Assembly (NCBI GenBank): GCA_947462425.1
Contig: CANHPI010000189.1
Span: 1-5,897, forward strand
Source: Bacteroidota bacterium
GTDB taxonomy: Bacteria; Bacteroidota; Bacteroidia; B-17B0; B-17BO
DNA length: 5,897 bases
Direction of reading: 5' to 3'
Shown here: positions 1-5,897 of the stretch, piece by piece
How positions within the stretch are numbered: position 1 is the stretch's first letter
Layout of the letters: every line of letters begins with the position of its first letter
Notes under the pieces: model-generated
Database searches by the model: none
Told to the model about the DNA's origin: nothing
The model's input: the letters and a program-made list of their open reading frames with translations, nothing else
Program-made: the position numbers and the translations under genes

Positions 1-453
1 CGAAAGTATTTGTTGTAAATTATTATGCCTATCGGCTAAGTTCAGTGTAATTTGGTCGTAACGTGGGGTTACATTTTTTTTGTTTGGAAACACCCAAATT
101 TGCAAGAATTTAACCAATTTATCTTGGTTTTTATTGTACTCGCTGTGGTAAATGCCAGTTCCGGCACTCATTACTTGTATATCGCCACTTTTTATTACAG
201 CCACATTATTCATACTGTCTTTGTGCTGTAAATCGCCTTCTAGTGGAATACTAATAATTTCCATATTATCGTGGGGGTGCGTTCCAAAACCCATTCCACC
301 TTCAACACTATCATCGTTTAAAACCCTTAACACACCAAAGTGCATTCTATCGGGGTTATAGTAATTAGCAAAACTAAAAGTATGTTTACTTTTTAGCCAT
401 CCGTGGTCGGCATTGCCTCTGGTATCGGCTTTATGCAAAATTATATTTTCCAT
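1..453 (-). CDS. Pirin-family protein (cupin metalloprotein), 3' end outside window
   Basis: This is the N-terminal 151 residues of a pirin-family protein; the rest lies beyond the left edge, since the family usually runs about 230-290 residues. The start is the ATG at 453-451, beginning MENIILHKAD. The first cupin domain is present. The four residues that bind the metal in pirins (three His and one Glu) can be assigned: His59 and His61 in GTHPHDNME, and His103 and Glu105 in GIYHSEYN. The family marker runs RGNADHGW (residues 12-19) and HTFSFANYY (24-32) are also present. Pirins are cytoplasmic Fe-binding cupins; some bacterial members have quercetin 2,3-dioxygenase activity and others are redox-linked regulators, so the substrate is not predictable. 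A 205-bp gap with its own promoter candidate separates it from the cassette upstream. It is probably a resident chromosomal gene not functionally tied to the cassette. Family identity is clear; biochemical role is open. Confidence 0.93.
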   Translation of the reverse strand, partial: MENIILHKADTRGNADHGWLKSKHTFSFANYYNPDRMHFGVLRVLNDDSVEGGMGFGTHPHDNMEIISIPLEGDLQHKDSMNNVAVIKSGDIQVMSAGTGIYHSEYNKNQDKLVKFLQIWVFPNKKNVTPRYDQITLNLADRHNNLQQILS

Positions 454-553
454 TGTGGTAAATTTTAAGCGGTAAATAATTTATAACCACTGCCCTATTT
501 TTTGGTAAGTTAATCTTTTTTCTTACTTAATGAGTAGCAGTTATTTTACCGTA

Positions 554-581
554 CAAAGGTGCAACCATTTTATAAACCAAA
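554..581 (-). promoter_or_regulatory. Bacteroidota-type promoter candidate for the pirin gene
   Basis: On the minus strand TTTG (581-578) is followed after 16 nt by CACCTTTG (561-554). This is one mismatch from the Bacteroidota -7 consensus TAnnTTTG, and the context TTGCACCTTTGTAC is typical of the phylum. The spacing is slightly short. Transcription would begin around 545-550, leaving a leader of roughly 95 nt before the pirin ATG at 453. It was found by eye, with no scoring. Confidence 0.45.
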
Positions 582-601
582 CATTGAACTAGGACAAGTT
601 T

Positions 602-631
602 TTTAGGTGTGGTTAAACTATTTAGGTTAAA
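602..631. repeat. Interleaved short direct repeats between HNH and pirin genes
   Basis: TTTAGGT occurs at 602-608 and 621-627, and GGTTAAA at 611-617 and 625-631. They lie just upstream of the pirin promoter candidate and just past the HNH stop codon. They could be a small operator or a chance product of AT-rich sequence. The rest of the 454-658 gap shows no gene and no convincing terminator hairpin. Confidence 0.3.
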
Positions 632-658
632 GTGATTGGGAATTGAGAGTATGAGTTT

Positions 659-1441
659 TTACTTATTTCTTAAAGAAAAAACTTCATCTAGATGATATTG
701 TAAAAAGTTTTTGTTAGGTAAGAATCTTTCTGGTAATTTGATTTTAGCATTTTCAAAACATGAAAAATGCGTTTTATAAAACTCCTTGTTTTGGTTTTGT
801 TTCAAATCTTTAGAAATAATAACCTCATGCTTTTCATTTATTCCAATCAAGCCTTTATCAAAAGCTTTATCGTACAAAGCAGAAAGACAAATACCATTTT
901 CAGGGTTCAATCTTTCTTGTTCATTTTTTGACCAAGGTATAATATGACTAGCAAATAAAAGTTCAGGAATATCAATGCCTGTAAGTGCACATTTAGAACT
1001 ATAATTTGCTAAAACTAACTGCCTGAAAAAATTTTGATTAACACGTGTTTTTACTTCCCTTAACCTTACTTCACCTTTTAAATATTTTATGTCGTCTAGT
1101 ATGGAAACAAACTTATCATCTATTGTTTGATTTTCTTTTTCAGCTAATATGCGTTCACTTTCAAATATGAGTGTTTCTCGGTTATTAGCAAATTCATCCC
1201 AAATAGGTTGGCATTGTTTTTTGCCTCCATCCATACCTTTAACACCACGGTTTTGGTGAAATGGATCGCAAGCAGCAAAGTTGGTTAATCTGATTGCCAT
1301 AGAATTGGCTGTTCTACCAATTAAATTTGCTAACGCTACAATTTCAGGCGTGCGAGAATGCATCTTGCCAAATGGCAATTTCAAATACAGATTGAAAGCC
1401 AAAATCAATTCTTCACGAGTCCAAAGGTTTTTAGTAGGCAT
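659..1441 (-). CDS. HNH endonuclease (HNH_2-like), third gene of the cassette
   Basis: This is a 260-residue predicted DNA endonuclease, cytoplasmic, with no signal peptide or membrane segment. The C-terminal half holds a ββα-metal HNH core. It begins at CALTG (residues 151-155), then ASHIIPW with the catalytic-type His166, NPENGICL with Asn182, and YDKAFDKGLI (190-199), where the third metal-site position of this subfamily falls. The layout matches HNH_2 restriction-type nucleases. The N-terminal region (about 7-60) contains LWTREELILAFNLYL and an LANLIGRTANSMAIRL stretch that resembles a helix-turn-helix, commonly seen in putative HNH restriction enzymes. Residues 85-135 are charged and helical, probably a linker. 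The ATG at 1441-1439 lies 17 nt after the helicase stop, so co-transcription is expected. No Shine-Dalgarno sequence is visible. The likely role is DNA cleavage as effector or partner of the upstream helicase-nuclease. Neither a methyltransferase nor an immunity gene is next to it. Nuclease family is firm; target is unknown. Confidence 0.9.
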   Translation of the reverse strand: MPTKNLWTREELILAFNLYLKLPFGKMHSRTPEIVALANLIGRTANSMAIRLTNFAACDPFHQNRGVKGMDGGKKQCQPIWDEFANNRETLIFESERILAEKENQTIDDKFVSILDDIKYLKGEVRLREVKTRVNQNFFRQLVLANYSSKCALTGIDIPELLFASHIIPWSKNEQERLNPENGICLSALYDKAFDKGLIGINEKHEVIISKDLKQNQNKEFYKTHFSCFENAKIKLPERFLPNKNFLQYHLDEVFSLRNK

Positions 1442-1458
1442 AGACTTATAAGAAACAA

Positions 1459-4400
1459 TTAATTAATAATTTTAACAAATTCCCCAACAACTCTCATTTT
1501 AGAGCCGTCTTCTTCATTTATAATTATGTTCTTATAAGAAGTATCAAATGAATTTGGTCTTAAAACAATTGAATTATGTTCCCAACCTTCCTCAGTTACA
1601 ATTTTTTCACTTGAATAAGTCTTAACAGTAAAAGCAGAATTGAAATCTTGATCTTGATTATCAAAATTTTCAACTAAAACTATCTTTCCATTTCTACTTC
1701 CACCTGTATATAATTTAAATAAACAAATTGAGCCATTTGGAATTATCCTGTTCATTGATTCACCAATTATTCTACATGCAAAATAATCTTTATTATTTTT
1801 TATATTTTCATCTAATTCAATTAAAGAAAAATCTTTTTCATATTGCATTTCGCTAAATGAACCAGCTGCTGCGTAAAAGTCATAAAAAGGGATGAATTGC
1901 TTAGAATTATTAATATTTTCATCAGGTATAATTTCATGGTTTAAAGAAACTTGCTCAATTGTTTTTACTTTTTTACTAGTTGTAATGTACTTATAAATAC
2001 TATCAATTACTGGTTGTTTAAGTTGAAATTTAAAGTGAACTACGGGCAAATTAGAAACTGGCATATAACTTTGTTCTATTGAATCAGGTATTATTGTTGC
2101 ATCACCCATAAAATAAAAATCTGTTCCCTCTCCATCCTCTTTTTTTATAAACAATAATATACGCTCTGAATTAATAACTCCTTTAATTTCATTACTATCT
2201 AATCTTCTATTGGACCTTGATTCCCATGCAAATGTGGATTGATTAATGAAATGGTCATTATAGTTTATTGTACTTTCTATATCATCAGATTTGTTATATG
2301 TAACAAAACAAGGTGTTACTCCATCATTTGTTCTGTAGCCGTATACCGTACTACTTATATCTTTTTCCCAATTTAATAATCTACAAACATCCTTTCTACT
2401 ATACTTATTATAAAGAATTAATCCATTTTGGTAATATTCTTTACTGAATAAATTATCAAAAGTTTTTATTGAGTAATTTATTGTATCCAATAGAAATTTT
2501 TTAAATAAACTATTTTTTAAATTCTCATTGAATTCATTGTAAAATTGAAATGAATTTTCTTCGACAAAAATTACTTTTTCGTTTTTCCGAATGAATAAAA
2601 AGTTAATATTAACAATACAAGAATCAATTGTAGCTTGACTAGGTTTATAACCATATAAATTGAAAATTGAATTTTTAAATTCAGAAATACTTAGTTCTCC
2701 TTTTAATATTAATTGGTTCAGAATATAACTTTCTTCAATTCTTTTAGAATTGTTTATTTCCTTAGAAAATAATTCTAAAAGTTTAATCTGATTAATTGAT
2801 AAATCAGATTCAAAATTATTTTCCACTCTAACTATGAAATTATAAAATGAATTTGCGTAATTAACATATAAAAATGGGTCTCTAGAACCATGCTCTATAA
2901 AATCCATCATCATAGGAATTCTACCCAACTTGAATTTCAACAAATTATAATCCTTTTTCAAATCAGCAAACAATTGCATATTGGCAGAATCGATAGATTG
3001 AAAAATTCTTTCTTTTGTGATTTCATCAAAATTAATTGTGGAAGATCCCGGAATCATCCTACTTCCCTCTGTAATTAGCTTCCTTAAAGAATCTTTATTG
3101 TATGATGTATCGCCATATAGTGCAACAGGTATCAAATAGTTATTTTCATAATTACCAATGAAATCAATTACTGTTAAATAGCCTTTTCCTTCTACTTTCC
3201 TCAAACCTCTGCCTAATTGTTGGATAAATATTATTACAGATTCGGTAGGACGAAGCATAATAATTTGATTGATTTTCGGAATATCAATACCTTCATTGAA
3301 AATATCAACCGTAAAAATGTAATCTAACTTTTCATTTAAATTATCGGATTCTAATTTTTCAATTGCTATTGCTCTTTCATCCTCAGAACTATCGCCTGTT
3401 AAAGCTTGAGTTTTAAATCCCTTCAAATTAAACAAAAAAGATAATTCGACAGCTTCATCCTTTCTTGAACAAAAAATTAAACCACGAGTTATCCCGTTAT
3501 CACTGCCATAGAAATTGGCCTTTTCGATTATTCTATTAACTCTTTCATTAGCTATTAATAAGTTAAAGTCAGTTTTTTTATCAAACTTATTGTTTTCAAT
3601 AATCAAATCAGATACACCAAAATAATGAAATGAACTCAGCATTTCTTCTTCCATAGCCCTATTTAATCTTATTTCATAAGCTATATTGTGGTCAAACAGA
3701 TTAAAAATATCATTACCATCAGTTCTCTCAGGGGTAGCTGTCATTCCTAAAAGAAATTTTGGTTTAAAATAATTAATTAATCGCAAATAAGAATCAGCAC
3801 CTGATCTATGGGTTTCATCAATAATTATATAATCAAAATGGTCCTTTGTGAAATTTTCTAAGTGTGTTGATTTTGAAATTGTTTGAATTGTAGAAAACAC
3901 AAAATCGCAATCTAAATCTCTTTTTTCACCAGAATACAAACCCATTGTTTTTTCGTCTCCGAAAATATTTTTAAAGGTCTTTAAAGAATCTTTTGCAATA
4001 GTTAACCTATGTACAACAAACAATAACTTTTTAGGATTAAATGCTTTGGCATCAAAAGCGGATAAATAGGTTTTACCCGTTCCTGTTGCTGAAATTATTA
4101 AAGCTTTGTTTTTTTTGTTAACTCTTAATGTGTTTAGGTTTTTCAATGCTTCAACTTGCATTGAATTTGGAATGATAGTATTTTCGGATTCTATTAAATT
4201 TTCAAATATCTTTTCCTTATTTAAAAGAGTTTGCTTCTTATAAGTTTTCTCATAAGCTGATATAAATTCAACTGTAACTTGAGTTGCTTTTTTAAAATCT
4301 GACTTAAATTCTGAAAGAACTTTTTCAACAATTCCACTATTATCCAAAGCGGAAACTTTAATATTCCATTCTTTATTTGTTGTCAATGCCTGAGCAGTTA

Positions 4401-4824
4401 AATTACTACTTCCAACAATTAAATTATAATGGTTATTTTTTTTAAATATATAGCCTTTTGAATGTGCATTACCTGATATTGTTATACGTAAATCTATATT
4501 TTTAAATTGTAATAATCTTTTAAGCGCTTCAGGTTGTGAGAAATTTAAATATTGAGAAACTAAAATTTGACCTCGAATATTACGATTATTTAGTTCTTGT
4601 AATTTATTAATTATTGTGGCAACACCGCTTGTGGTTACAAAAGCAACAGAAAAACAAAACTCTTCACAATTTTCAAGTTCTTTTAATAAGGTTAGCAGTA
4701 CTTTTTTAGGAGGATTTTTTTGATTTACAAGTAATTCAGGATGAAAGTTTTCATCAGATATAATAGTCTTATCAACATAGCCAGTTTGTAAGCTATTATT
4801 AAAAATTTCAATTAGGTTACTCAT
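1459..4824 (-). CDS. PLD nuclease-SF2 helicase-DUF3427-S24 autoprotease fusion
   Basis: This is a 1121-residue multidomain protein. Residues 1-200 form a PLD-superfamily nuclease module with one HxK motif (His121, Lys123), GSSNLT (138-143, Asn141) and Glu152. The Asp of the classical HKD motif is replaced by Lys128, as in BfiI-type PLD nucleases. Residues 220-580 are an SF2 helicase/translocase: Walker A SATGTGKT (245-252), DETH box (336-339), TATPERT (362-368), motif V region around 506-516, and QQLGRGLR (535-542). Residues about 600-940 match DUF3427-type proteins (YSRKDVCRLLNW, GYRTNDGVTPCFVTYNK, FAWESRS). Residues about 978-1121 are an S24 LexA/UmuD-like peptidase: AAAG site (985-988), GESM with Ser1023, and FTVK with Lys1068. 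The ATG at 4824-4822 lies inside the end of the NUDIX gene, which argues for translational coupling. The likely role is ATP-driven DNA translocation with cleavage, controlled by self-proteolysis. The domains are well supported; the biological role, probably defence or DNA damage, is inferred. Confidence 0.93.
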   Translation of the reverse strand: MSNLIEIFNNSLQTGYVDKTIISDENFHPELLVNQKNPPKKVLLTLLKELENCEEFCFSVAFVTTSGVATIINKLQELNNRNIRGQILVSQYLNFSQPEALKRLLQFKNIDLRITISGNAHSKGYIFKKNNHYNLIVGSSNLTAQALTTNKEWNIKVSALDNSGIVEKVLSEFKSDFKKATQVTVEFISAYEKTYKKQTLLNKEKIFENLIESENTIIPNSMQVEALKNLNTLRVNKKNKALIISATGTGKTYLSAFDAKAFNPKKLLFVVHRLTIAKDSLKTFKNIFGDEKTMGLYSGEKRDLDCDFVFSTIQTISKSTHLENFTKDHFDYIIIDETHRSGADSYLRLINYFKPKFLLGMTATPERTDGNDIFNLFDHNIAYEIRLNRAMEEEMLSSFHYFGVSDLIIENNKFDKKTDFNLLIANERVNRIIEKANFYGSDNGITRGLIFCSRKDEAVELSFLFNLKGFKTQALTGDSSEDERAIAIEKLESDNLNEKLDYIFTVDIFNEGIDIPKINQIIMLRPTESVIIFIQQLGRGLRKVEGKGYLTVIDFIGNYENNYLIPVALYGDTSYNKDSLRKLITEGSRMIPGSSTINFDEITKERIFQSIDSANMQLFADLKKDYNLLKFKLGRIPMMMDFIEHGSRDPFLYVNYANSFYNFIVRVENNFESDLSINQIKLLELFSKEINNSKRIEESYILNQLILKGELSISEFKNSIFNLYGYKPSQATIDSCIVNINFLFIRKNEKVIFVEENSFQFYNEFNENLKNSLFKKFLLDTINYSIKTFDNLFSKEYYQNGLILYNKYSRKDVCRLLNWEKDISSTVYGYRTNDGVTPCFVTYNKSDDIESTINYNDHFINQSTFAWESRSNRRLDSNEIKGVINSERILLFIKKEDGEGTDFYFMGDATIIPDSIEQSYMPVSNLPVVHFKFQLKQPVIDSIYKYITTSKKVKTIEQVSLNHEIIPDENINNSKQFIPFYDFYAAAGSFSEMQYEKDFSLIELDENIKNNKDYFACRIIGESMNRIIPNGSICLFKLYTGGSRNGKIVLVENFDNQDQDFNSAFTVKTYSSEKIVTEEGWEHNSIVLRPNSFDTSYKNIIINEEDGSKMRVVGEFVKIIN

Positions 4825-5212
4825 TAATTATTAATTTATTGACTATTGGAATGTCAGCAGCTGCCCAATCTAATTTATTTAGTTCTTGTAAAGTTAACCA
4901 TTTATAATCTATATGCTCATTAAGCGTAATTTCCATATTATTTACTTTACATTTATAACTATGCATAGTTAATTCAAAATCTGGATATTCATGAACAACT
5001 GTAAGAAATAACGATTGAATGTTTGGTAAAATATTTAACTCTTCTGACAACTCCCTTTTTAAAGCGTCAATTTGAGTCTCACCATTTTCAATTTTCCCTC
5101 CTGGAAATTCAAATTTCTCAGAAATATATGCAAGTTTGTTCTTAGGTCTTTGTACACATAAAATTTTATTCTCAAAATAAATAATTCCTGCAACAACCTC
5201 AATTTTTTTCAT
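4817..5212 (-). CDS. MutT-like NUDIX (deoxy)nucleoside triphosphate pyrophosphohydrolase
   Basis: This is a 131-residue single-domain NUDIX hydrolase, the usual length for MutT/NudG-type enzymes. The NUDIX box GX5EX7REUXEEXGU spans residues 39-61: Gly39, Glu45, Arg53-Glu54, Glu57-Glu58, Ile61. Its one departure is Asn60 in place of the last Gly, a position where this subfamily tolerates change. FEFPGGK (34-40) before the box and WAAADIPIV near the C-terminus are typical of the 8-oxo-dGTP/CTP pyrophosphohydrolase group, which cleave (d)NTPs to (d)NMP and pyrophosphate using Mg2+. All catalytic glutamates are present, so it should be active. It is the first gene of the cassette and its last 8 nt overlap the helicase start, so the two are probably made together. 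Possible substrates are oxidised or base-modified nucleotides, including phage-specific ones, or a nucleotide signal; none can be chosen from sequence. The start is the only ATG that retains the full first β-strand (MKKIEVVAGII). Confidence 0.92.
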   Translation of the reverse strand: MKKIEVVAGIIYFENKILCVQRPKNKLAYISEKFEFPGGKIENGETQIDALKRELSEELNILPNIQSLFLTVVHEYPDFELTMHSYKCKVNNMEITLNEHIDYKWLTLQELNKLDWAAADIPIVNKLIINE

Positions 5213-5299
5213 AATAAATCAACAAATAAATTTAAATAATTTCTACAGTTAGATAACCTTCTTAATTCAGAGGTAATATTAATACATAAAAAATTAAAA

Positions 5300-5307
5300 C
5301 AAATATC
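5300..5307 (-). promoter_or_regulatory. Possible -7 element of the cassette promoter
   Basis: The minus strand reads TTGCAGATATTTG, with GATATTTG (5307-5300) one mismatch from the Bacteroidota TAnnTTTG box. It would place a transcript start about 80 nt before the NUDIX ATG. No TTTG is present at the expected -33 distance, so this is a weak call; TTTATTTG nearer the start codon (about 5220-5228) is an equally imperfect alternative. Confidence 0.25.
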
Positions 5308-5397
5308 TGCAATAAAATAAAACTTTTTCAGAAATGTCCATAACCCGCAACTTATTTCAAAAGCACGCTTTAAAACATAGACTAAAAGTGAACTTAC

Positions 5398-5427
5398 AGT
5401 ATAAAACTTATACTATAGTCTAAGTTT
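5398..5427. promoter_or_regulatory. Nested inverted repeats, possible operator, upstream of cassette
   Basis: Two palindromes overlap. AGTATAA (5398-5404) and TTATACT (5408-5414) are perfect 7-bp arms around a 3-nt centre. A larger palindrome spans 5404-5427: AAACTTA at the left, ACTATAGT at the core (5412-5419) and TAAGTTT at the right, with one mismatched pair (5411/5420) among twelve. The second could bind a dimeric regulator. It is too AT-rich and lacks the loop and T-tract of a good terminator. It lies about 190 bp upstream of the NUDIX start, outside any gene. Confidence 0.5.
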
Positions 5428-5516
5428 CTAGTTATTAGAACTATCAATAATAAAGGAAATGGCATTTGGCCTTTTTGTTGATATTTTGTTACTTTTTTGG
5501 ATGGACACAGTCTTTG

Positions 5517-5897
5517 GAAGCCATCATAAAATTTCGCAATGCATAAACACAACTGTGGAAAGCCATCATTAAATTTTGTGATGCACAAACACAACTGTGG
5601 AAGGCCATCATTAAATTTTGTGGTGCACAAACACAACTGTGGAAGCACATCATAAAATTTTGCAATGCACAAACACAACTGTGGAAGGCCATCATGAAAT
5701 TTTGTGATGCACAAACACAACTGTGGAAGTACATCATAAAATTTTGCAATGAATAAACACAACTGTGGAAGTACATGGTAAAATTTTGCAATGCATAAAC
5801 ACAAGTGTGGAAAGCCATCATAAAATTTTGCAATGCACAAACATAACTGTGGAAGTACATGGTAAAATTTTGCAATGCATAAACACAACTGTGGAAG
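5517..5897. repeat. 42-bp tandem repeat array (nine full units, open at right edge)
   Basis: Nine contiguous 42-bp units start at 5517, 5559, 5601, 5643, 5685, 5727, 5769, 5811 and 5853. A tenth begins at 5895 and leaves the window. Each unit holds AAATTT(T/C)G, a variable patch, and a nearly invariant AAACACAACTGTGGAA that contains the imperfect palindrome CACAACTGTG. Differences cluster at unit positions 3-6, 9-12, 21-23 and 26-28. Units 7 and 9 differ at one base only (5805 versus 5889), which suggests recent duplication or conversion. Because 42 is divisible by three, two minus-strand frames stay open throughout, giving 14-residue repeats such as QLCLCIAKFYDGFP. I treat these as by-products: neither has a credible start or a recognisable fold, and both frames are equally open. 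There are no unique spacers, so it is not CRISPR. Its function is unknown. Confidence 0.93.

Larger units (their letters stand above)
5213..5516. other. Non-coding upstream region of the cassette
   Basis: About 300 bp of very AT-rich sequence lie between the NUDIX start and the repeat array. I see no plausible gene on either strand. It holds a weak promoter candidate (5300-5307), nested inverted repeats (5398-5427) and a weak hairpin-like stretch at 5452-5476. Frames opened by the 42-bp array run into it to about 5394, but the sequence there has no protein-like character. Confidence 0.6.

Noticed and set aside
152..361. Plus-strand open frame of 69 codons
   Set aside because: It is antisense to the clearly recognisable pirin gene and its translation has no family character.
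506..529. TAAGT/ACTTA inverted repeat with a T-rich loop as HNH terminator
   Set aside because: Only five AT-rich pairs around a 14-nt loop, and it sits between the pirin promoter candidate and its start codon.
1529..1540. Perfect palindrome TTCTTATAAGAA, with CTTATAAG also at 1445-1452
   Set aside because: One copy is within coding sequence and the motif is expected by chance in AT-rich DNA; spacing shows no pattern.
2890..3078. Plus-strand open frame of 62 codons
   Set aside because: It lies wholly antisense inside the DUF3427 region of the helicase gene; no sign of a real gene.
5452..5476. Possible terminator: AAAGG ... CCTTTTT with an inner AAA/TTT stem
   Set aside because: Short arms, a GG bulge and a weak stem; no gene on the plus strand ends here to need it.
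5517..5897. CRISPR array
   Set aside because: The whole 42-bp period is repeated with scattered substitutions; there are no constant repeats separated by unique spacers, and no cas genes.
5517..5897. Replication-origin iterons or DnaA boxes (minus strand CTTCCACA resembles the end of TTATCCACA)
   Set aside because: Only about 6 of 9 positions match the DnaA box, the unit is longer than usual iterons, and no replication gene is present.

Overview
The window looks like a piece of a low-GC Bacteroidota chromosome, most likely Flavobacteriia or a close relative. Three things suggest this: the sequence is strongly AT-rich, the starts lack Shine-Dalgarno sequences, and the pirin gene has a Bacteroidota-type promoter (TTTG, then a box close to TAnnTTTG). 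The partial pirin also reads like those of Bacteroidota. The genus cannot be read from the sequence.

All four genes lie on the minus strand, so biological order runs right to left. At 5517-5897 is a tandem array of a 42-bp unit: nine complete copies, continuing past the window edge. Positions 5213-5516 are non-coding and carry nested inverted repeats (5398-5427) and a possible weak promoter. Then comes a compact three-gene cassette. It starts with a MutT-like NUDIX hydrolase (4817-5212), which overlaps by 8 nt a 1121-residue protein (1459-4824). That protein joins a PLD-family nuclease, an SF2 helicase, a DUF3427-type region and a C-terminal LexA/UmuD-like S24 autoprotease. After 17 nt follows an HNH endonuclease (659-1441). 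A 205-bp gap containing the pirin promoter separates the cassette from the 5' part of a pirin-family gene (1-453), which runs off the left edge and is probably unrelated host sequence.

The cassette is the interesting part. It combines two nucleases of different fold, a DNA translocase, a nucleotide-pool enzyme and a built-in self-cleavage module with the dyad and an Ala-Gly site both present. The simplest reading is a defence or DNA-damage-responsive nuclease system. The helicase-nuclease would recognise and process DNA, the HNH protein would add cleavage, the NUDIX enzyme would act on unusual or signalling nucleotides, and the S24 domain would switch the large protein on or off through RecA-type stimulated autocleavage. 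The domain assignments come from visible motifs. The defence role and the switch are inference; no homology search was possible.
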